From positions 124,001 to 188,000 of the forward strand of contig JBPOFM010000001.1 in assembly GCA_051252455.1 (NCBI GenBank): a stretch of DNA of 64,000 nucleotides, written 5' to 3'. Positions 43,507 through 52,521 of the stretch are shown here, piece by piece (position 1 is the stretch's first letter; every line of letters starts with the position of its first letter). The notes under the pieces are model-generated. The model saw only the letters and a program-made list of their open reading frames with translations. It was not told the DNA's origin and ran no database searches. The position numbers and the translations under genes were made by a program. Source of the DNA: JBPOFM01 sp051252455. GTDB lineage: Bacteria > Bacteroidota > Bacteroidia > Flavobacteriales > Flavobacteriaceae.

Positions 43507-44901
43507 TTAGTTTTTAATGAATTTTATGGTTTGACTCTTCCCATCTTCAGAAGTAATACTCAAAAGATAAAGACCTTTGGAAAGTGCTGTGACATCTAAC
43601 GAACCCCTCTCTGTGATCTGTTGTTGTTCTACAACCATTTGACCTAATTGGTTAATAACGCGTAATTGAATATTGCCAGAAAAAGGGTTTTCTATTGTTA
43701 AAATATTAGATGTTGGGTTAGGAAATATAGAGTATTGATTTCTCTTTAGATTTTTTGCATCAGTTCCTAAAGTGGCACAATTTATTGAGACGGGGGCTGT
43801 AATATTGCCACCAGGTGATCCATTACCAGTTTGTCCAAAATTATTAGGTCCCCAAGCCCATAAATTACCATTTGTTTTAATAGCTTTTGATTGAAGTTCT
43901 CCAGCGTTTACAAATTGCCAATTAATATCGGTCCCTATTTGAGTAGGAACATTTTTATCTATAGTTGTATTGTCCCCTAGCGAACCGGATGCGTTGAGAC
44001 CCCATGCCCACAATGTACCATCGTTTTTAATTGCTAAAGTATGCCGACTTCCTACCGCAATATTTTCCCAATCAGTATCTGACCCTATTTGGGATGGTAT
44101 GCTAACATCCTCATTCGTTCCATCTCCTAACTGTCCAAAAATATTAGCACCCCAAGCCCACAAAGTCCCATCTGTTTTTAATGCTACCGTGTGTTGATAT
44201 CCTACTACTATTGTATTCCAATTTGTATCAATTCCTATTTTAATCGGAATCGATCTTTGTTCTTCTGTGCCATCTCCTAATTGTCCCGCACTATTAGCGC
44301 CCCATCCCCATAATGTACCATCAAGTTTTATGGCTAGGGTAAAAATATGTCCGGCTACGGCCATTTTCCATGTTGTATTATCGTTTAAAGTTTCGATATT
44401 TATAGGTACAAATGAATTATTTGTACCACCATTACCCAAAGCACCAGATATGTTGCTACCCCAAGTCCATAATGTTCCATCATTTTTTATTGCCACTGTA
44501 TGTCGATATCCAGCTGAAACCCATTTCCAATCTGTATCTGTACCAATTCTAATTGGGGTTGATTTATCAGTATTTGTTCCATCACCTAAATGACCAAACC
44601 AATTATAACCCCATCCCCAAAGTGAACCGTCTGACTTAATGGCAAGATTATTATATTCTCCAGCAGAAATATATAGCCAGTCCGTGACAGAACCTATTTG
44701 CGTAGGAACATCAGAAAAAGTTGTTCCGTTTCCTAAACCATAAGTATTAGAACCCCATGCCCATAATGATCCATTTGAATGCAGTGCAATGGTATGTCTT
44801 TTCCCTGCCGATACAGATTGCCAACATTGTGAGAACGTACTATCGGCTAAAAAAAGAAAGAGTGAAAAGACGAAAATTTTAATATGTAATTGTGTTTTCA
44901 T
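43507..44901 (-). CDS. RCC1-repeat (seven-bladed propeller) T9SS-secreted protein
   Basis: A 464-residue secreted protein. A signal peptide (cleavage near TFSQ) is followed by seven copies of an RCC1-type repeat: each has G-x-L-W-x-W-G-x-N-x-x-G then LG(D/N)GT, and ends HTVAIKNDG or similar. Seven repeats suit one closed beta-propeller. The C-terminal ~75 residues are a type A T9SS sorting domain (YSIFPNPTSNILTIEN to QTIKFIKN). The propeller probably mediates binding at the cell surface; no catalytic motif was seen. Its tail is nearly identical to that of the beta-helix protein at 47274-50297. Confidence 0.9.
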   Translation of the reverse strand: MKTQLHIKIFVFSLFLFLADSTFSQCWQSVSAGKRHTIALHSNGSLWAWGSNTYGLGNGTTFSDVPTQIGSVTDWLYISAGEYNNLAIKSDGSLWGWGYNWFGHLGDGTNTDKSTPIRIGTDTDWKWVSAGYRHTVAIKNDGTLWTWGSNISGALGNGGTNNSFVPINIETLNDNTTWKMAVAGHIFTLAIKLDGTLWGWGANSAGQLGDGTEEQRSIPIKIGIDTNWNTIVVGYQHTVALKTDGTLWAWGANIFGQLGDGTNEDVSIPSQIGSDTDWENIAVGSRHTLAIKNDGTLWAWGLNASGSLGDNTTIDKNVPTQIGTDINWQFVNAGELQSKAIKTNGNLWAWGPNNFGQTGNGSPGGNITAPVSINCATLGTDAKNLKRNQYSIFPNPTSNILTIENPFSGNIQLRVINQLGQMVVEQQQITERGSLDVTALSKGLYLLSITSEDGKSQTIKFIKN

Positions 44902-44954
44902 GATTAAATAGTTTAGAAAGGTTAATTCTATTATTGTTGTAATTTGATTTATAA

Positions 44955-45415
44955 TTAATTTCCAATAAGTTGCATTAAAATATTTTGATCAAAAACCGCC
45001 AGACAGCCAAAAACAAAAACAATGGTTAAAGCAATAATACCGAGTAAAAGCCCATCTTTTCTGCCAGGCTCCAAGACGGATTGTTTTGGATGTAAGGGGT
45101 TGTAAATAATATCCACGCTTTTGTTTAAAGCATACTTTTCTTCAAACTCATTGGCACGTTGATTTATAGGTCTACTTGAATTTATAAAGCAAATAGTACT
45201 GCTTTGTAAATGTTATTATTTATCGTGTATTCAACTAACAAACTGAATTTTCTACCAAATTCTGGCGGCTTTATAATAGTGCCACTCACTATTGGCCAGT
45301 GTTTTGAAACAATGGCTAAATACAAATTGCGAACTGACTTTATTAAAAAAGGCATTGAGACGACTAACACTATCATTCCAGAAATTTGAATTTGTGTTAG
45401 GCTCGAAAATATCAA
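44955..45415 (-). pseudogene. DUF3592-like membrane protein gene, frameshifted
   Basis: The first frame encodes 77 residues (a hydrophobic helix MIVLVVSMPFLI, then GTIIKPPEFGRKFSLLVEYTINNNIYK) and stops. The sequence resumes at once in the -1 frame with SSTICFINSSRPINQ, then EEKYALNKSVDIIYNPLHPK, QSVLEPG and a second helix (LLLGIIALTIVFVFG) to a stop at 44955. The two parts together are a standard DUF3592 protein (Y-x-V-N...VxVxYxPxxPxxxxLEPG). Adding one A to the AAA run at about 45205 restores one ~150-residue frame. The start ATGA overlaps the upstream lipoprotein stop. It is either a true pseudogene, a phase-variable homopolymer, or a sequencing error. Confidence 0.75.
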
Positions 45416-45984
45416 TTCAAGTTTTTGTATGATTGCAAAGCGTTGATATCAAAAGCGTCCCAAAGTTCATCAGGAGTCATTTCACTTACTAAATGGACAA
45501 GGAATCTGTTCTGGTATAAAAACTCTAGTTCAGTATGACTGCCAACATAGTATTTGGTAAACGTTTGGACACCGTCGCGTTCCTTTTTGATGTGTTTGGT
45601 ATCTGCTGTATTTACAAAGTTTTCATCATTTAGAGCGTCCAAAAAATAGGACGTTCTTAAATAATTATCTCCCGCACTATCTGTGATTCCCATAGTGATT
45701 TTCCGACCACCAAAATGTCCGGAAATCGTTTGTCCGTTGACCACTGGCTCTTTATCCAATTGTAAATCTTTGATGTTTTTAGGAAATGCTGCTTTTAATT
45801 GTTCGGATGTCAATGGTGTTTTTTTGGCTAATTCCTTTAGAAGATTGTCCTTCTTTCCATTGTTCATTTCATTGACATCTGTTGCTTCGTTCGTTGCACC
45901 TTCTTCCGAACCCTTTGATTTACTAGCGTCTTTACAGGATATCGCAAACAACAGCACAAAAAATATTTTTAGTATGTTTTTCAT
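45412..45984 (-). CDS. Hypothetical lipoprotein, paralogue of the 46688-47263 product
   Basis: A 190-residue lipoprotein (lipobox FAISC, Cys about 17) with a low-complexity acidic/Asn-rich linker up to about residue 50 and a globular domain after it. The domain begins TPLTSEQLKAAFPKNI and ends YQNRFLVHLV...DELWDAF. The same pattern (TTLTKEQFNDFFPKEI, YNNRFRLTLE...ETLWSYF) is in the lipoprotein at 46688-47263, so the two are homologous. No known family was recognised. It belongs to a run of four small exported proteins in one direction. Confidence 0.75.
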   Translation of the reverse strand: MKNILKIFFVLLFAISCKDASKSKGSEEGATNEATDVNEMNNGKKDNLLKELAKKTPLTSEQLKAAFPKNIKDLQLDKEPVVNGQTISGHFGGRKITMGITDSAGDNYLRTSYFLDALNDENFVNTADTKHIKKERDGVQTFTKYYVGSHTELEFLYQNRFLVHLVSEMTPDELWDAFDINALQSYKNLN

Positions 45985-46006
45985 TGATCTAAGTATTTTA
46001 AATTTT

Positions 46007-46669
46007 CTATTTGATTCGCTCCTTTACAATAAGTTTTGCCAAGGCGATGGTTTTTTCTTTATCGAAAGTATCATCATCTGAAATATCCACTTCAAGAGTG
46101 AAAGAAATTCCTTTGGCATAGACTTCTAAATGATTTTGTTTTGAGTTCCAATAAGCACTTTCTCCAATGCCATTTTTTTTTGACAATTCGGGATGGTCTT
46201 CAAGACCTATGAAATCTAAAAAAGAGTCCATATCGGCTTCGAAATCCACATATTTTATCTGGACGATATCGGTTTTTAAAGAGAGTTTTCTTTTGCGATT
46301 TGAAGCCGATTTTTCTTTGATTTCTTCCCGGCCATTTTCCCAATTGTATCTCAAAATTTCGCCTGTCATTCCTTTCAATGTGTGGGTTTTTCTGGCTTTC
46401 GAAGGGTCAAAACCTGTGACTCCAGATGCTAACTCCAAAGTGAGTAAACTGTTGTAATCTTCACTGAACATAACCTCATTATCAGAATTAGATGTATTAT
46501 TTTTCGCATCAAGTCTTTTATCGCGTCCTTCGACTTGCTTCAGTATTTCTTCGAGGGTTAAACATTCTGTAAGACTGTCTTTTGTTTTTTGTTTTTCAGA
46601 TTTTTGGGCAAAAATCGAATAACCCATAATCAAGAGCAGAATCGCTAAAGAGTATTTAAATAGTTTCAT
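46007..46669 (-). CDS. Hypothetical secreted protein
   Basis: A 220-residue protein with an N-terminal signal peptide (LLLIMGYSIFAQ, cleavage about 22) and a charged mature chain. No domain was recognised. It sits between two homologous lipoprotein genes with 18-22 bp gaps and is probably co-transcribed with them. Confidence 0.7.
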   Translation of the reverse strand: MKLFKYSLAILLLIMGYSIFAQKSEKQKTKDSLTECLTLEEILKQVEGRDKRLDAKNNTSNSDNEVMFSEDYNSLLTLELASGVTGFDPSKARKTHTLKGMTGEILRYNWENGREEIKEKSASNRKRKLSLKTDIVQIKYVDFEADMDSFLDFIGLEDHPELSKKNGIGESAYWNSKQNHLEVYAKGISFTLEVDISDDDTFDKEKTIALAKLIVKERIK

Positions 46670-46687
46670 GTTTTTGGATTTTAAGAT

Positions 46688-47263
46688 TTAATGAACATCT
46701 AATTTTTGTAAATCTTCATCTTTAAAATAACTCCATAAAGTCTCAACATCAGCAGTTCCTTCTAAAGTCAACCGGAATCGATTATTGTAAATAAACCGAA
46801 TGTCATTACGCTTAATTTGTGGTTGTAAAAACGCAATAGTTTTGTAGCCATCGCGCTCCTTATACAGATATTCCGCTCCGGCTGGCCCTTGAGGTTTTAG
46901 ATTATAGGAATTTTCAAAATTTCTGATGATTGCAGAACCTTTTCTGTTTCCGTCTTCTAAACTATAAGTCATGGTATGGTTATAATTTTTCCCCTTGACA
47001 TACATTGCGCTGGCAATTCCGCTTGAGGTAAGCACAGAGACATTCACAAGTTCATAACCGTCAATTTCTTTTGGAAAAAAATCATTGAACTGCTCTTTTG
47101 TTAAAGTGGTTTGTGACTTTAAATCGTTAGGAGTAGCATTACGTTTTTCTTGAGTCGTTGTTTCTTTTTCTACAACAGCTTTCAAACTAATGTCTTCTTT
47201 CTTATCCGATTGACAAGTCATCAGAACCAAAGCGAAAACCACTATTATATAATACGCTTTCAT
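46688..47263 (-). CDS. Hypothetical lipoprotein, paralogue of the 45412-45984 product
   Basis: A 191-residue lipoprotein (VLMTCQSDKK, Cys about 17) with a Lys/Glu/Thr-rich linker and a globular domain related to the lipoprotein two genes downstream (shared TLTxEQxxxxFPKxI, YKERDG/KKERDG, YxNRFxxxL and a late LW). Function unknown. It starts 10 bp after the beta-helix gene ends and may belong to the same transcript. Confidence 0.75.
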   Translation of the reverse strand: MKAYYIIVVFALVLMTCQSDKKEDISLKAVVEKETTTQEKRNATPNDLKSQTTLTKEQFNDFFPKEIDGYELVNVSVLTSSGIASAMYVKGKNYNHTMTYSLEDGNRKGSAIIRNFENSYNLKPQGPAGAEYLYKERDGYKTIAFLQPQIKRNDIRFIYNNRFRLTLEGTADVETLWSYFKDEDLQKLDVH

Positions 47264-47273
47264 CTCTATTTCT

Positions 47274-50200
47274 TTAGTTTTTAATGAATTTTATGGTTTG
47301 TGAATTTCCATTTTCGGAATCAATATTTAAAAAGTAGAATCCTTTCGATAGATTTGAGACGTCCAATGATGTTGAAGATGCATCGCCTCTTTTAGTTGAA
47401 ACGATTTGCCCTAATGCATTCATCACTTCTAAATTGTAATTTTCTGAAATAGAAGATTTAATAAATAACATATTGGAGACTGGGTTTGGATACACTTTAA
47501 AACCTATAATTTCATTCTGCAAAACGGACAATGTGACATCTCTTTGAATTCCAAATTCCGAGGTGTTGCCGTTTGCATCTGTTGCAGTTGCCACAACGTT
47601 TACAAAATCAATGGGATCAAAACCGGTTGGGAGATTAATCGTGACAGTTTTAGTTCCGACAGCTGTATAAATATCAGACTCTATAAAATTTTTCCCTTGT
47701 CCACTGAAAGCTCCAAAAAATTCAATGGTCAATGGATAGGCCGAGTTTGCGATGGAACTTGGAACCGAATATGTAATTTCCATAGCAGTTCCTGCCAATC
47801 GATTTACCGTAGTGATTTCGGGTGTATTTTGAAGATTATTGACACCTGTATCTGCATCGTCAGCATCATTTGCAGTTGTGCCGACCAAATCAATTCCTAT
47901 GGCAGTATTATTGTACATACTGTTTTCTGAAATTGTCACTCTTGTTGGAATGCCCAATGCAGGATTCAGTTCCACACCTTTTTGATTGTTGTAGATTGTA
48001 TTTCTTACAATCGAATTGCCAGTATTTGTACCAGTGATTGCAATACCGACACCACCATTTGGTAACTGACTTAATCCATCTAAACCAATTCCTATCTTGT
48101 TATTTTTAAATTCATTATTACTACAGCTAAAAACCACTGTTATGGCATTCAAATTATGATTGCCGATGATATTTCCTTCAAGTTCAGTATCGCCTCCAAT
48201 GCGATTATTATTGGAATTATTTAAAGTTATACCTACACCAACATTAACGACTCCTGTATTGCCATTTGCCAATGTTCCGACCTTATTACTGAAAAATTGT
48301 GCGCCGTTTGCCGAAGTAAAATCTACATTTCGTGCTGAAGATGAAGTGGTGCCATTTCCCGAAATTGTGTTTTCTGAAACCTGTGTATTTGTTAAGGTTC
48401 CCGCAAGTCTCATTCCAATATTATTATTTTTGATGACTGAAGTTCCGCCAGGATTCAATCCGATATAATTATTTTGAATAGTGTGTGAAGTACCCGAAAC
48501 ATCTATCCCAATGTTGCTGTTTCCTGAAATGATATTTCTGTCCGAAGCCGTTGCGCCTCCAATCGTATTATTTGTTGCGGTCGAAATAAATGAAATTCCA
48601 ATAGTATTTGGTACTGCGGAAGTTCCGGCTGGATTTAGTCCTATATAATTATTTTTGATGTTGTGTGAAGAGCCGCCAACACTTATCCCAAAACTACTGT
48701 TCCCAGAAATGATATTTCTATCCAAAGCATTTATGCCTCCAATAATACTGTTGGTAGAAGTAGATAACAATGAGATGCCTGTCGCATTTGGTATTGCTGC
48801 AGTTCCTAACGCATTCAAACCGATATAATTCCCTTTGACCACAGTTCCAATGGTGGCGTTATGTCCTATTTCTAACCCTGTACTATTCCCTGAAATGATA
48901 TTTCTTGAAGCAGATCCCTGTCCACCAACTATATTATCACCACCATCTATAAAAATGCCAAAATTATTAGCGACTGCGGACGTGCCTGAAGCATTTGTAC
49001 CAATATAATTGCCGATAATCTGATTATTAATTCCATTTAGAATACCAATTCCTATTGCCGAGTTTCCCGAAATCACATTTTTAGAATTAGGCGTTGTGCC
49101 GCCAATAGTATTGTTATTGTTGACTCCAAAAAACATTGCGACACCTGCCGAATTTGATAATGACATCGTTCCAGTGGCATCGACGCCAATATAATTTCCT
49201 TTGATGCTATTGGAAACGACGGGTCTCTCCGCATCACCTTGCAGATATACTCCATATTGTCCATTTCCCGATATTACATTACCTTCACCAGCGATATCTG
49301 TCCCTATATCATTATTATTTGCGCCAAATAACATTAAAATGCCACCTCTGACATTTGATATGGATTGCGTTCCCGTAATATCTGTCCCAATATAATTACC
49401 GATGATTGCATTACCATAAGATTCATTGCCTGTGATGGCAATTCCAGTTCCCACGGAAGTGTCTACTGAAGAATTAGCTCCAGAAATAATATTGCGTGCG
49501 CCTGTCGAACTTCCTCCCACAACATTGTTGGGAGCATCTATAAATGTCAAATTAAACCGGTTTCCTTTATTTAAAGTTCCTGTGGCGTCGGTACCAATAA
49601 GATTTCCCTGAACAGTATTATTTGTCGCGGACGAGTTAGTTACAGTGCCTTCAAATAAAAGACCGGAACCATTGCCTGAAATGACATTGCCTTGATTTGG
49701 AGACGCTCCTCCTACGAAATTACCTCCCGTATTATTAAATAATATTCCAGTTCCTGTATTGGAATTGATAGTCGTTCCGTCGGGTTTTAATCCGATATAG
49801 TTAGATTGAATGATATGATTACCTGTGTTTGCCAAAATACCAAAACCAAACGTAAATGGAGTGACTTCCAATCGTTTGAAGCCACCAATACTCAATCCAT
49901 AAATTTCACTTCCTGTAGAACTGCCTATTAATTGCAAACCGTTTTTACCCACTGGTAAATTACTACCATCTATTTCTATGATTGGCGAGTTGATATAATT
50001 CAATTGTGTTCTACCATCTATAATGATAGGTTGTTCAATAGGTTGCATGACATCTGTCACCACAATGGTAAAGGGTGCATTGCCTAAAATATCAAATTCA
50101 ATTATATCTTTATTCGCGGTCTTATTCGCGTTTTGAATGGCTGCACGCAGCGTACAATTGCCGCTCGCATCGATACAAACATTGTCGTTAATGTTAATAT

Positions 50201-50297
50201 CTGGTAAGTCGGCTGGGCTATTTACAGTATATGTGGTTTGTGAAAACCCGATAAATGAAAAGCTGATAAATGTGATGAATAGTAATATTTTTTTCAT
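47274..50297 (-). CDS. Right-handed beta-helix surface protein with T9SS sorting domain
   Basis: A 1007-residue secreted protein. The signal peptide ends near GFSQ (about 19). The next ~40 residues are CSLREA-like (TYTVNSPADLPDININDNVC...CTLRAAIQNAN), and most of the rest is a parallel beta-helix of repeated units such as GNVISGNG.YG, NYIGTDATGT.S and GIGI/GISL. A short beta-sandwich region precedes a type A T9SS sorting domain (FKVYPNPVSNMLFIKS to QTIKFIKN). Such proteins act as adhesins or glycan-binding/cleaving surface proteins; no polysaccharide lyase catalytic residues could be assigned. The first gene of the downstream run of lipoprotein genes. Confidence 0.9.
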   Translation of the reverse strand: MKKILLFITFISFSFIGFSQTTYTVNSPADLPDININDNVCIDASGNCTLRAAIQNANKTANKDIIEFDILGNAPFTIVVTDVMQPIEQPIIIDGRTQLNYINSPIIEIDGSNLPVGKNGLQLIGSSTGSEIYGLSIGGFKRLEVTPFTFGFGILANTGNHIIQSNYIGLKPDGTTINSNTGTGILFNNTGGNFVGGASPNQGNVISGNGSGLLFEGTVTNSSATNNTVQGNLIGTDATGTLNKGNRFNLTFIDAPNNVVGGSSTGARNIISGANSSVDTSVGTGIAITGNESYGNAIIGNYIGTDITGTQSISNVRGGILMLFGANNNDIGTDIAGEGNVISGNGQYGVYLQGDAERPVVSNSIKGNYIGVDATGTMSLSNSAGVAMFFGVNNNNTIGGTTPNSKNVISGNSAIGIGILNGINNQIIGNYIGTNASGTSAVANNFGIFIDGGDNIVGGQGSASRNIISGNSTGLEIGHNATIGTVVKGNYIGLNALGTAAIPNATGISLLSTSTNSIIGGINALDRNIISGNSSFGISVGGSSHNIKNNYIGLNPAGTSAVPNTIGISFISTATNNTIGGATASDRNIISGNSNIGIDVSGTSHTIQNNYIGLNPGGTSVIKNNNIGMRLAGTLTNTQVSENTISGNGTTSSSARNVDFTSANGAQFFSNKVGTLANGNTGVVNVGVGITLNNSNNNRIGGDTELEGNIIGNHNLNAITVVFSCSNNEFKNNKIGIGLDGLSQLPNGGVGIAITGTNTGNSIVRNTIYNNQKGVELNPALGIPTRVTISENSMYNNTAIGIDLVGTTANDADDADTGVNNLQNTPEITTVNRLAGTAMEITYSVPSSIANSAYPLTIEFFGAFSGQGKNFIESDIYTAVGTKTVTINLPTGFDPIDFVNVVATATDANGNTSEFGIQRDVTLSVLQNEIIGFKVYPNPVSNMLFIKSSISENYNLEVMNALGQIVSTKRGDASSTSLDVSNLSKGFYFLNIDSENGNSQTIKFIKN

Positions 50298-50337
50298 AGT
50301 GTTGATTTTTAATTGTTAGTTGAAATGGATTAATTTT

Positions 50338-51156
50338 TTACATAAACTTATAGTCCGATTTCTTGATTGATTTTTGGACTTTTTCGAGTCCAACGCATTC
50401 CATTTTTGTACTTTTCTTTTCATTTTTTAAATCTTTCATGTCCATGGAAATCATCAATACTTTATCATCAGGATTGAAATAATCCTTCAACTGCACAGGG
50501 ATTTTTGTCTTACTATTTTTAAAGACATCATCAAAACTCACTTCTGTTTCGTTAGTAAAATACATGACCATTTCGTGCTCTTCACTAGTCGCTTTTACAC
50601 CTTTACAGTGATAATTGTTGATTGTTTTATCGGGAAGTGTTTCAAATTTGAACTTTTTTGATTCATCATTGGCATCCTCCAAATCCAAATCATTTGGCAT
50701 TTGAGTCACCATTCCAATATTATTGCCTTCTGATTTCATAAACATCACCATGATATTTTTGTCAGTATCCATCACATTGTACATGTTTTCCATGGTTGCA
50801 GACGTAAATCCAAAATAAGGTGCGTCGGGTTTGAGATAGTAATCGAATACCATATCTCCATCTTTGGTACTCATTTTGAGTGAATATCTCCAAGTGAAAT
50901 CGTAGGAATTAGCCACCAAGGATGGGTCAGCCTTTTCAGTGCCAGCACCACCACCGAAAGGATTTGTTTCGAATGCCTTGTCCATGGATTTAGTTGCTTT
51001 TTCTGATGCCTTATTGGCAGCTTTTTCAATAACAGCGTTCTCAACTTTTTGTTCAACCCGCTTTTTTAGTTTCTTGTAGAATTGAGCTTGTGACGCTGGA
51101 ATAAAGAATAACGAAAAGAATATCGCCATAAAAATCTGACATTTTTGGGTTTTCAT
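50338..51156 (-). CDS. DUF4412-like secreted protein
   Basis: A 272-residue protein with a signal peptide (FFIPASQAQ, about 25), an Ala/Lys-rich helical segment (about 28-65, with repeated KxxxKA) and a beta-rich domain with YDFTWRYSLKMSTKDGDMVFDYYL and a YHCKGVKATSEEHEMVMYFTNETEVSFDDVF stretch that is typical of DUF4412-type periplasmic proteins. The role is unknown. It is divergent from the ECF sigma factor gene across 85 bp that contain a perfect ATGTTAACAT palindrome (51205-51214), so it is a plausible target of that sigma factor. Confidence 0.7.
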   Translation of the reverse strand: MKTQKCQIFMAIFFSLFFIPASQAQFYKKLKKRVEQKVENAVIEKAANKASEKATKSMDKAFETNPFGGGAGTEKADPSLVANSYDFTWRYSLKMSTKDGDMVFDYYLKPDAPYFGFTSATMENMYNVMDTDKNIMVMFMKSEGNNIGMVTQMPNDLDLEDANDESKKFKFETLPDKTINNYHCKGVKATSEEHEMVMYFTNETEVSFDDVFKNSKTKIPVQLKDYFNPDDKVLMISMDMKDLKNEKKSTKMECVGLEKVQKSIKKSDYKFM

Positions 51157-51241
51157 TTTGAATTGATTTAGAATGATTTATCTTTAGTGAAAGAAAAAAT
51201 TGCAATGTTAACATCGCCTTAAAAAAATTTCCCAAATTTCT

Positions 51242-51796
51242 ATGGAATATGAGCACGTGGATGCACTCAAGCATGACGACAATAAACGAATCAAACACCT
51301 TTACGGACTGTATCGGGAAGAATTTTTTGGGTTCTTAAAAAAATATAACATTGCTGAAATCGATTGTGCAGACATCTATCAAGAAGCCTTTATCTCCATT
51401 AGGAAACATGCTATTTCTGGAAAATTATATGAAGTCAACAGTAGCTTTAAAACCTATTTTTTCGGAATTGGGAAACATTTAATCTACAACAAACTAAAAG
51501 ATTACGCCTCCAAGCAAAACTATGACGCTGCACTTCACAAGCAGGAGGACGATTATGACGAAATTGTTTTTGACCAGCAAAATATAATGACCGAGGAACA
51601 AGCACTCTTGAGAACATATTTTCAACAATTGGGAAAAAGTTGCCAGCAAATGTTAACATTGAGCTTTTATAGAGGACTAACCAATGAAGAAATAGCAACT
51701 TTAGAAGGTTACGAAAGTGAAGCTGTAGTGCGAAGTCAAAAATCGCGCTGCTTGAAAACACTGAAAGACCTCATTAAAAAACCTCCACAATTATGA
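51242..51796 (+). CDS. ECF-type RNA polymerase sigma factor
   Basis: A 184-residue sigma-70 family protein. Region 2 is at about 18-85 (LYGLYREEFFGFLKKYNI, DIYQEAFISIRKH, SSFKTYFFGIGKHLIYNKLKD), and region 4 is at about 125-180 (LGKSCQQMLTLSFYRGLTNEEIATLEGYESEAVVRSQKSRCLKTL) with the recognition helix. No region 3, so group IV/ECF. It recruits RNA polymerase to alternative promoters. The stop overlaps the start of a membrane TPR protein (ATGA), the usual place for an anti-sigma factor. A CHAT protein gene is convergent just beyond. Confidence 0.92.
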   Translation: MEYEHVDALKHDDNKRIKHLYGLYREEFFGFLKKYNIAEIDCADIYQEAFISIRKHAISGKLYEVNSSFKTYFFGIGKHLIYNKLKDYASKQNYDAALHKQEDDYDEIVFDQQNIMTEEQALLRTYFQQLGKSCQQMLTLSFYRGLTNEEIATLEGYESEAVVRSQKSRCLKTLKDLIKKPPQL

Positions 51797-52521
51797 TTAA
51801 CGAAGCACTTATAGAAAAGTATTTTTCTAAACACTTGTCTGAAAATGAACGTATTGAGTTTGATAGACTTTACACAACTGATTTCGAATTTAAAAAAGAA
51901 GTTGATTTTCTCAACAATGTTCAATGCGTTTCAGAAGCAGAAGATGATGCACACTTCAAAAAACAATTGGCAGGATTTGAATCTGAATTTCCAGAAGAAA
52001 AGAAAAGCGGATTTGGCAAATGGTTAAAACCTTTGACAGCGATTGCAGCGCTATTTTTAATCGCCTTGACCGTCAACTTTTTTATGAATGGCGATATCAA
52101 TAAAGACAACTTATACGCTACCTATTTTGAGCCCTCAAAAAACGTGAGCGCCCCAATTGTCCGTTCCGATGCGGACGAAAATCTACTGAATGATGCTTTT
52201 ATGGCTTATAGTGATGGTAATTACCAAAAAGCAATTCCACTTTTCGAAACTATTTATGCAACCACTAAAAATTCAGAGTTATTATTTTATGAAGGCAATG
52301 CGCTTTTGGCGTTAGGAAAGACCAATGAAGCTATTGAAAAATTTGAAGAACATCTTCAGTATTCAGATATGTTAACCAATCGTTCCCATTGGTATTTGGC
52401 ATTGGCGTATTTAAAAATAAAAGACTCAAAAACCGCAAAGCTGCAATTAAAGACTTTGTTGAAGTCTGACGAAACTTTTAAAAAGGAAGAAGCTACTTCA
52501 CTTCTCAAAAAGATGGGATAG
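51793..52521 (+). CDS. Membrane TPR protein, putative anti-sigma factor
   Basis: A 242-residue protein. A cytoplasmic N-terminal part of ~75 residues (INEALIEKYFSKHLSENERIEF) resembles the small helical domain of Bacteroidetes anti-sigma factors. One transmembrane helix lies at about 79-96 (LTAIAALFLIALTVNFFM), and the periplasmic part carries tetratricopeptide repeats (LNDAFMAYSDGNYQKAIPLFE, LLFYEGNALLALGKTNEAIEKFE, WYLALAYLKIKDSKTAKLQL). It is translationally coupled to the ECF sigma gene, so an anti-sigma role is inferred, not shown. No zinc-binding HxxxCxxC motif is present. Its 3' end overlaps the CHAT gene by 24 bp, tail to tail. Confidence 0.8.
   Translation: MINEALIEKYFSKHLSENERIEFDRLYTTDFEFKKEVDFLNNVQCVSEAEDDAHFKKQLAGFESEFPEEKKSGFGKWLKPLTAIAALFLIALTVNFFMNGDINKDNLYATYFEPSKNVSAPIVRSDADENLLNDAFMAYSDGNYQKAIPLFETIYATTKNSELLFYEGNALLALGKTNEAIEKFEEHLQYSDMLTNRSHWYLALAYLKIKDSKTAKLQLKTLLKSDETFKKEEATSLLKKMG

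Noticed and set aside
47500..50200. Regular repeats suspected as CRISPR or satellite DNA
   Set aside because: They follow codon periodicity and encode the beta-helix turns (NVISGN, NYIG); no constant repeat with unique spacers.
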